This document shows, one piece after another, positions 50,132 through 59,456 of a DNA stretch of 64,000 nt (the stretch's first letter is position 1; each line of letters begins with the position of its first letter). The stretch lies in assembly GCF_003286085.1 (NCBI RefSeq), contig NW_020825330.1, positions 1,178,001 through 1,242,000 on the forward strand, in the 5' to 3' direction. This DNA comes from Drosophila persimilis (lineage: Eukaryota; Arthropoda; Insecta; Diptera; Drosophilidae). The translations under genes and the position numbers were made by a program. Under the pieces are notes generated by a model that worked only from the letters and a program-made list of their open reading frames with translations, had not been told where the DNA came from and did no database searches.

Positions 50132-53100
50132 TGTACGCTATATCTCGTGATCGTTAGAGTCCTAAAAATCGACTGATATTAGAAAAAAGGAACAGAAAAG
50201 GATCCCTGCGATCCTGGGACAGTTGATCCTTCTCCGATCTGGACCTATTTGTCTGAGATATAGCTCTGCGAAGATTTGGATTTGCATATCTTCGAAATAC
50301 TGGTTTTTTCTATACGCTATATCTCGGCTAAGCAGCGGTCGATCTGGGCGTGGCATGTCTTTTCGTGATCAGGATTGTCCTGCAAATCGACTGCCATCAG
50401 AAAAAAGGACATTAATTTTTTCACGATTTTCGCAAAAAATCATGATGGTTACATCATTAAATTTGCCAAAAATCGGCCTCATTTTCGAAGTCGAGATTTT
50501 GATGCCGTTCGACAGTCTGGATCCTCACGATCCTGGGACAGTTGATCCTTCTCCGATCTGGACCTATTTGTCTGAGATATAGCTCTGCGAAGATTTGGAT
50601 TTGCATATCTTCGAAATACTGGTTTTTTCTATACGCTATATCTCGGCTAAGCAGCGGTCGATCTGGGCGTGGCATGTCTTTTCGTGATCAGGATTGTCCT
50701 GCAAATCGACTGCCATCAGAAAAAAGGACATTAATTTTTTCACGATTTTCGCAAAAAATCATGATGGTTACATCATTAAATTTGCCAAAAATCGGCCTCA
50801 TTTTCGAAGTCGAGATTTTGATGCCGTTCGACAGTCTGGATCCTCACGATCCTGGGACAGTTGATCCATCACCAATCTGGCTCTATTTGTCTGAGATATA
50901 GCCCTGCGAAGATTTGGATTTGCATATATTTGAAATACTGGTTTTTTCTATACGCTATATCTCGGCTAAGCAGCGGTCGATCTGGGCGTGGCATGTCTTT
51001 TCGTGATCAGGATTGTCCTGCAAATCGACTGCCATCAGAAAAAAGGACATTAATTTTTTCACGATTTTCGCAAAAAATCATGATGGTTACATCATTAAAT
51101 TTGCCAAAAATCGGCCTCATTTTCGAAGTCGAGATTTTGATGCCGTTCGACAGTCTGGATCCTCACGATCCTGGGACAGTTGATCCTTCTCCGATCTGGA
51201 CCTATTTGTCTGAGATATAGCTCTGCGAAGATTTGGATTTGCATATCTTCGAAATACTGGTTTTTTCTATACGCTATATCTCGGCTAAGCAGCGGTCGAT
51301 CTGGGCGTGGCATGTCTTTTCGTGATCAGGATTGTCCTGCAAATCGACTGCCATCAGAAAAAAGGACATTAATTTTTTCACGATTTTCGCAAAAAATCAT
51401 GATGGTTACATCATTAAATTTGCCAAAAATCGGCCTCATTTTCGAAGTCGAGATTTTGATGCCGTTCGACAGTCTGGATCCTCACGATCCTGGGACAGTT
51501 GATCCTTCTCCGATCTGGACCTATTTGTCTGAGATATAGCTCTGCGAAGATTTGGATTTGCATATCTTCGAAATACTGGTTTTTTCTATACGCTATATCT
51601 CGGCTAAGCAGCGGTCGATCTGGGCGTGGCATGTCTTTTCGTGATCAGGATTGTCCTGCAAATCGACTGCCATCAGAAAAAAGGACATTAATTTTTTCAC
51701 GATTTTCGCAAAAAATCATGATGGTTACATCATTAAATTTGCCAAAAATCGGCCTCATTTTCGAAGTCGAGATTTTGATGCCGTTCGACAGTCTGGATCC
51801 TCACGATCCTGGGACAGTTGATCCTTCTCCGATCTGGACCTATTTGTCTGAGATATAGCTCTGCGAAGATTTGGATTTGCATATCTTCGAAATACTGGTT
51901 TTTTCTATACGCTATATCTCGGCTAAGCAGCGGTCGATCTGGGCGTGGCATGTCTTTTCGTGATCAGGATTGTCCTGCAAATCGACTGCCATCAGAAAAA
52001 AGGACATTAATTTTTTCACGATTTTCGCAAAAAATCATGATGGTTACATCATTAAATTTGCCAAAAATCGGCCTCATTTTCGAAGTCGAGATTTTGATGC
52101 CGTTCGACAGTCTGGATCCTCACGATCCTGGGACAGTTGATCCTTCTCCGATCTGGACCTATTTGTCTGAGATATAGCTCTGCGAAGATTTGGATTTGCA
52201 TATCTTCGAAATACTGGTTTTTTCTATACGCTATATCTCGGCTAAGCAGCGGTCGATCTGGGCGTGGCATGTCTTTTCGTGATCAGGATTGTCCTGCAAA
52301 TCGACTGCCATCAGAAAAAAGGACATTAATTTTTTCACGATTTTCGCAAAAAATCATGATGGTTACATCATTAAATTTGCCAAAAATCGGCCTCATTTTC
52401 GAAGTCGAGATTTTGATGCCGTTCGACAGTCTGGATCCTCACGATCCTGGGACAGTTGATCCTTCTCCGATCTGGACCTATTTGTCTGAGATATAGCTCT
52501 GCGAAGATTTGGATTTGCATATCTTCGAAATACTGGTTTTTTCTATACGCTATATCTCGGCTAAGCAGCGGTCGATCTGGGCGTGGCATGTCTTTTCGTG
52601 ATCAGGATTGTCCTGCAAATCGACTGCCATCAGAAAAAAGGACATTAATTTTTTCACGATTTTCGCAAAAAATCATGATGGTTACATCATTAAATTTGCC
52701 AAAAATCGGCCTCATTTTCGAAGTCGAGATTTTGATGCCGTTCGACAGTCTGGATCCTCACGATCCTGGGACAGTTGATCCTTCTCCGATCTGGACCTAT
52801 TTGTCTGAGATATAGCTCTGCGAAGATTTGGATTTGCATATCTTCGAAATACTGGTTTTTTCTATACGCTATATCTCGGCTAAGCAGCGGTCGATCTGGG
52901 CGTGGCATGTCTTTTCGTGATCAGGATTGTCCTGCAAATCGACTGCCATCAGAAAAAAGGACATTAATTTTTTCACGATTTTCGCAAAAAATCATGATGG
53001 TTACATCATTAAATTTGCCAAAAATCGGCCTCATTTTCGAAGTCGAGATTTTGATGCCGTTCGACAGTCTGGATCCTCACGATCCTGGGACAGTTGATCC

Positions 53101-56100
53101 TTCTCCGATCTGGACCTATTTGTCTGAGATATAGCTCTGCGAAGATTTGGATTTGCATATCTTCGAAATACTGGTTTTTTCTATACGCTATATCTCGGCT
53201 AAGCAGCGGTCGATCTGGGCGTGGCATGTCTTTTCGTGATCAGGATTGTCCTGCAAATCGACTGCCATCAGAAAAAAGGACATTAATTTTTTCACGATTT
53301 TCGCAAAAAATCATGATGGTTACATCATTAAATTTGCCAAAAATCGGCCTCATTTTCGAAGTCGAGATTTTGATGCCGTTCGACAGTCTGGATCCTCACG
53401 ATCCTGGGACAGTTGATCCTTCTCCGATCTGGACCTATTTGTCTGAGATATAGCTCTGCGAAGATTTGGATTTGCATATCTTCGAAATACTGGTTTTTTC
53501 TATACGCTATATCTCGGCTAAGCAGCGGTCGATCTGGGCGTGGCATGTCTTTTCGTGATCAGGATTGTCCTGCAAATCGACTGCCATCAGAAAAAAGGAC
53601 ATTAATTTTTTCACGATTTTCGCAAAAAATCATGATGGTTACATCATTAAATTTGCCAAAAATCGGCCTCATTTTCGAAGTCGAGATTTTGATGCCGTTC
53701 GACAGTCTGGATCCTCACGATCCTGGGACAGTTGATCCTTCTCCGATCTGGACCTATTTGTCTGAGATATAGCTCTGCGAAGATTTGGATTTGCATATCT
53801 TCGAAATACTGGTTTTTTCTATACGCTATATCTCGGCTAAGCAGCGGTCGATCTGGGCGTGGCATGTCTTTTCGTGATCAGGATTGTCCTGCAAATCGAC
53901 TGCCATCAGAAAAAAGGACATTAATTTTTTCACGATTTTCGCAAAAAATCATGATGGTTACATCATTAAATTTGCCAAAAATCGGCCTCATTTTCGAAGT
54001 CGAGATTTTGATGCCGTTCGACAGTCTGGATCCTCACGATCCTGGGACAGTTGATCCTTCTCCGATCTGGACCTATTTGTCTGAGATATAGCTCTGCGAA
54101 GATTTGGATTTGCATATCTTCGAAATACTGGTTTTTTCTATACGCTATATCTCGGCTAAGCAGCGGTCGATCTGGGCGTGGCATGTCTTTTCGTGATCAG
54201 GATTGTCCTGCAAATCGACTGCCATCAGAAAAAAGGACATTAATTTTTTCACGATTTTCGCAAAAAATCATGATGGTTACATCATTAAATTTGCCAAAAA
54301 TCGGCCTCATTTTCGAAGTCGAGATTTTGATGCCGTTCGACAGTCTGGATCCTCACGATCCTGGGACAGTTGATCCTTCTCCGATCTGGACCTATTTGTC
54401 TGAGATATAGCTCTGCGAAGATTTGGATTTGCATATCTTCGAAATACTGGTTTTTTCTATACGCTATATCTCGGCTAAGCAGCGGTCGATCTGGGCGTGG
54501 CATGTCTTTTCGTGATCAGGATTGTCCTGCAAATCGACTGCCATCAGAAAAAAGGACATTAATTTTTTCACGATTTTCGCAAAAAATCATGATGGTTACA
54601 TCATTAAATTTGCCAAAAATCGGCCTCATTTTCGAAGTCGAGATTTTGATGCCGTTCGACAGTCTGGATCCTCACGATCCTGGGACAGTTGATCCTTCTC
54701 CGATCTGGACCTATTTGTCTGAGATATAGCTCTGCGAAGATTTGGATTTGCATATCTTCGAAATACTGGTTTTTTCTATACGCTATATCTCGGCTAAGCA
54801 GCGGTCGATCTGGGCGTGGCATGTCTTTTCGTGATCAGGATTGTCCTGCAAATCGACTGCCATCAGAAAAAAGGACATTAATTTTTTCACGATTTTCGCA
54901 AAAAATCATGATGGTTACATCATTAAATTTGCCAAAAATCGGCCTCATTTTCGAAGTCGAGATTTTGATGCCATTCGACAGTCTGGATCCTCACGATCCT
55001 GGGACAGTTGATCCTTCTCCGATCTGGACCTATTTGTCTGAGATATAGCTCTGCGAAGATTTGGATTTGCATATCTTCGAAATACTGGTTTTTTCTATAC
55101 GCTATATCTCGGCTAAGCAGCGGTCGATCTGGGCGTGGCATGTCTTTTCGTGATCAGGATTGTCCTGCAAATCGACTGCCATCAGAAAAAAGGACATTAA
55201 TTTTTTCACGATTTTCGCAAAAAATCATGATGGTTACATCATTAAATTTGCCAAAAATCGGCCTCATTTTCGAAGTCGAGATTTTGATGCCGTTCGACAG
55301 TCTGGATCCTCACGATCCTGGGACAGTTGATCCTTCTCCGATCTGGACCTATTTGTCTGAGATATAGCTCTGCGAAGATTTGGATTTGCATATCTTCGAA
55401 ATACTGGTTTTTTCTATACGCTATATCTCGGCTAAGCAGCGGTCGATCTGGGCGTGGCATGTCTTTTCGTGATCAGGATTGTCCTGCAAATCGACTGCCA
55501 TCAGAAAAAAGGACATTAATTTTTTCACGATTTTCGCAAAAAATCATGATGGTTACATCATTAAATTTGCCAAAAATCGGCCTCATTTTCGAAGTCGAGA
55601 TTTTGATGCCGTTCGACAGTCTGGATCCTCACGATCCTGGGACAGTTGATCCATCACCAATCTGGCTCTATTTGTCTGAGATATAGCCCTGCGAAGATTT
55701 GGATTTGCATATATTTGAAATACTGGTTTTTTCTATACGCTATATCTCGGCTAAGCAGCGGTCGATCTGGGCGTGGCATGTCTTTTCGTGATCAGGATTG
55801 TCCTGCAAATCGACTGCCATCAGAAAAAAGGACATTAATTTTTTCACGATTTTCGCAAAAAATCATGATGGTTACATCATTAAATTTGCCAAAAATCGGC
55901 CTCATTTTCGAAGTCGAGATTTTGATGCCGTTCGACAGTCTGGATCCTCACGATCCTGGGACAGTTGATCCTTCTCCGATCTGGACCTATTTGTCTGAGA
56001 TATAGCTCTGCGAAGATTTGGATTTGCATATCTTCGAAATACTGGTTTTTTCTATACGCTATATCTCGGCTAAGCAGCGGTCGATCTGGGCGTGGCATGT

Positions 56101-57031
56101 CTTTTCGTGATCAGGATTGTCCTGCAAATCGACTGCCATCAGAAAAAAGGACATTAATTTTTTCACGATTTTCGCAAAAAATCATGATGGTTACATCATT
56201 AAATTTGCCAAAAAGTCGGCCTCATTTTCGAAGTCGAGATTTTGATGCCGTTCGACAGTCTGGATCCTCACGATCCTGGGACAGTTGATCCTTCTCCGAT
56301 ATGGACCTATTTGTCTGAGATATAGCTCTGCGAAGATTTGGATTTGCATATCTTCGAAATACTGGTTTTTTCTATACGCTATATCTCGGCTTAGCAGCGG
56401 TCGATCTGGGCGTGGCATGTCTTTTCGTGATCAGGATTGTCCTGCAAATCGACTGCCATCAGAAAAAAGGACATTAATTTTTTCACGATTTTCGCAAAAA
56501 ATCATGATGGTTACATCATTAAATTTGCCAAAAATCGGCCTCATTTTCGAAGTCGAGATTTTGATGCCGTTCGACAGTCTGGATCCTCACGATCCTGGGA
56601 CAGTTGATCCTTCTCCGATCTGGACCTATTTGTCTGAGATATAGCTCTGCGAAGATTTGGATTTGCATATCTTCGAAATACTGGTTTTTTCTATACGCTA
56701 TATCTCGGCTAAGCAGCGGTCGATCTGGGCGTGGCATGTCTTTTCGTGATCAGGATTGTCCTGCAAATCGACTGCCATCAGAAAAAAGGACATTAATTTT
56801 TTCACGATTTTCGCAAAAAATCATGATGGTTACATCATTAAATTTGCCAAAAATCGGCCTCATTTTCGAAGTCGAGATTTTGATGCCGTTTGACAGTCTG
56901 GATCCTCACGATCCTGGGACAGTTGATCCTTCTCCGATCTGGCCCTATTTGTCTAAGATATAGCCTTCCGAAGATGTGGATTCGCATTTCATTAAAATAC
57001 TGATGTTTTCTGTACGCTATATCTCTTGCAG
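50132..57031. repeat. 319-bp tandem satellite array, about 21 copies
   Basis: Head-to-tail repeats of exactly 319 bp. The first copy is internally deleted (50148-50215 region). Full copies recur with starts, for example, at 50223, 50542 and 50861 through 56604. One copy near 56214 carries a 1-bp insertion. Most copies are identical over long stretches; the exceptions are two variant copies at 50861 and 55646. Each monomer has nested dyads: GAGATATAGC (50255-50264) pairs with GCTATATCTC (50316-50325), and inside them CGAAGAT (50269-50275) pairs with ATCTTCG (50288-50294). The last copy ends CTATATCTCTTGCAG, a working-looking 3' splice site (AG 57030-57031). Each monomer has open frames of 119 codons (+) and 72 codons (-) that run into the next copy; they change frame every unit and are not called as genes. 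Confidence 0.95.
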
Positions 57032-57625
57032 TCACTGGCTGTCCTGCTGCGGCCCACAGCCACGATTCCTCTGCTGTGTTGCTGAGTCGACAAGGTGGCG
57101 TCCCGTCCGCTGCAGCAGCGACCAGAGATCGACGGCGGATTTGTTGGTTCACGCGCACGCGAATTAATGTCAGCAATCAAACGCTGGCCTACAGCTTTGA
57201 GACGCGTAAGTAAATCAGAATATATGTAATTGTGGATATATTTTAAAATATATGTATGTATCTTCCTTCACAGAGGACCTATGTACCCTACGCTTTGCCA
57301 CAAACCGAGGCGAATCCGATTTCCCCCCGCCAGACGGAGTCCTAGCAAAGTATCCCAGCCAGACAGAATCGTGTCCTGGCAGGACAGAGGCGCACCCCTT
57401 GCAAGATCGAACATAAGAAGCCATCGTCATCCCTCGCCCTGGCCATCGACAACAAGGACTTTGACCATAACAACCAAGGGAAGAGCTAAGCGGGCTACTA
57501 CCATATAGGTTGTTAGGTTTAAGGATATACGCGTCCCATATATTTAAACAGTAGACACAAATGTTTTCCACTTCTTTATTGATTTATACTAAGCTAAGTT
57601 ATGATGAATAAAACTATTGAAAAAT
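57032..57625 (+). pseudogene. Gene-like fragment B with two exons and poly(A) signal
   Basis: Directly after the satellite acceptor comes an open stretch (57032-57205) ending GAGACGC|GTAAGT, a 68-nt intron ending TCCTTCACAG (AG 57272-57273), then a second open stretch to a TAA near 57414. Joined, they stay in one frame across the junction (…VSNQTLAYSFET, then DLCTLRFATNRGES). AATAAA is at 57607-57612. The inverted copy at about 58360-58900 (minus strand) has the same signals and a 48-bp, in-frame deletion in the second exon. I do not recognise the protein. It may be a captured gene fragment or a young gene. Confidence 0.45.
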
Positions 57626-57948
57626 CATCCTTGCTCTTCTTTGAATGGTGGAAAGTATCCCGATTTCAAAAAGGCGTGGCACGCCCAGATCGGTTCAGAG
57701 TTAGCGGAGAGGACTAAATATTTTTGATTGGGAAAATGTCCTTGATCCTTGATAAGGACTCCATCAAATCAGGGACATTTTTCCGAACACAGGCAGCCGT
57801 TGCATGTCCCGATCGGGCCTCAAATAACGGAGAAACAAAACTGGCTTTGAAAATGTAGTTTAAGAAATAACAAAAAAAAAAGAGTCGCGTCAAATGGGTG
57901 GGGTACCAGGCGAACAGAAATCAGCAGAAAGTAACTGAATTTTTTTAA
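57032..57948 (+). repeat. Left inner arm of near-perfect palindrome
   Basis: This segment is repeated in inverse orientation at 58022-58940. Differences are few: a 48-bp gap and a 13-bp insertion in the right arm, the length of an A/T run, and scattered substitutions. The 73-nt loop (57949-58021) itself contains an 11-bp perfect inverted repeat, AAGTATGCAAC (57963-57973) with GTTGCATACTT (57996-58006). Segments near 57670-57700 (GGCGTGGCACGCCCAGATCGG) also resemble the 319-bp monomer, so the arm includes diverged satellite. Confidence 0.9.
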
Positions 57949-58021
57949 CACTTTCCCCCAAAAGTATGCAACTTTAGCAAATGCAAAACAAAGTGTTGCA
58001 TACTTATGGGAAGCCATAAAT

Positions 58022-59243
58022 TTAAAAAAATTCAGTCACCTTCTGCTGATTTCTGTTCGCCTGGTACCCCACCCATTTGACGCGACTCTTTTTTTTTGTT
58101 ATTTCTTAAACTACATTTTCAAAGCCAGTTTTGTTTCTCCGTTATTTGAGGCCCGATCGGGACATGCAACGGCTGCCTGTGTTCGGAAAAATGTCCCTGA
58201 TTTGATGGAGTCCTTATCAAGGATCAAGGACATTTTCCCAATCAAAAATATTTAGTCCTCTCCGCTAACTGTGAACCGATCTGGGCGTGCCACGCCTTTT
58301 TGAAATCGGGACACTTTCCACCATTCAAAGAAGAGCAAGGATGATTTTTCAATAGTTTTATTCATCATAACTTAGCTTAGTATAAATCAATAAAGAAGTG
58401 GAAAACATTTGTGTCTACTGTTTAAATATATGGGACGCGTATATCCTTAAACCTAACAACAACGAGATATATCTATATGGTAGTAGCCCGCTAAGCTCTT
58501 CCCTTGGTTGTTATGGTCAAAGTCCTTGTTGTCGATGGCCAGGGCGAGGGATGACGATGGCTTCTTATGTTCGATCTTGCAAGGGGTGCGCCTCTGTCCT
58601 GCCAGGACACGATTCTGTCTGGCTGGGATACTTTGCTAAGCGTAGGGTACATAGGTCCTCTGTGAAGGAAGATACATACATATATTTTAAAATATATCCA
58701 CAATTACATATATTCTGATTTACTTACGCGTCTCAAAGCTGTAGGCCAGCGTTTGATTGCTGACATTAATTCGCGTGCGCGTGAACCAACAAATCCGCAG
58801 TCGATCTCTGGTCGCTGCTGCAGCGGACGGGACGCCACCTTGTCGACTCAGCAACACAGCAGAGGAATCGTGGCTGTGGGCCGCAGAAGGACAGCCAGTG
58901 ACTGCAAGAGATATAGCGTACAGAAAACATCAGTATTTTAATGAAATGCGAATCCACATCTTCGGAAGGCTATATCTCAGACGGATAGGGCCAGATCGGG
59001 GAAGGATCAACTGTCCCAGGATCGTGAGGATCCAGACTGTCGAACGGCATCAAAATCTCGACTTCGAAAATGAGGCCGATTTTTGGCAAATTTAATGATG
59101 TAACCATCATGATTATTTGCGAAAATCGTGAAAAAATTATTGTCATTTTTTCTGATGGCAGTCGATTTGCAGGACAGTCCTGATCACGAAATAGCATGCC
59201 ACAAACCGATCGGCTGCCCTATTTCAGAGATATAGCGCGCAGA
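58022..59243 (-). repeat. Right arm of palindrome with one inverted satellite copy
   Basis: The part 58022-58940 mirrors the left inner arm. At about 58925-59243 it continues into a single 319-bp-type monomer in inverse orientation. That copy carries many more differences from the array than the array copies carry from one another, so the left array was homogenised or expanded after the inverted duplication. Confidence 0.9.
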
Positions 59244-59456
59244 AAAAACCAGTATTTTATATGAACCGAAGACCATAAGACCACAAGCGTGAAGCCGCTG
59301 GTAAACGATGATGGCCATTTTGGTGTCCGCGGGCTCGCATTTAGGGTTTCTGCCACCGGAGGGGGCGAATTGCTAAAATGAAAAGAAAAATTAGATAAAG
59401 TAAGGAAGGAAAACTTACCCGGTCAAAGCCGTTGAAATTCAGGAGAAAAGACGATG
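59244..59456 (-). repeat. Gene-like fragment A', inverted and diverged
   Basis: Reverse complement of fragment A near 49.8-50.1 kb. It keeps CGGCTTTGACC followed by a GTAAGTTTTCC donor, a shorter intron ending CATTTTAGCA, and GGCTTCACGCTTGTGGTCTTATGG. Exon-like parts carry indels relative to the left copy, so shared coding is doubtful. Confidence 0.6.

Noticed and set aside
50223-56963. 119-codon (+) and 72-codon (-) open frames repeated in every satellite copy
   Set aside because: The unit length 319 is not a multiple of three, so each frame runs past its own unit and shifts in the next. The protein text shows no domain, and both strands are open, as expected for stop-poor satellite DNA.
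49785-59456. A complete DNA transposon (Foldback/Galileo type)
   Set aside because: Long inverted ends with subrepeats fit the type, but no transposase-like frame, no defined terminal sequence and no target-site duplication could be seen. Kept only as an alternative explanation.
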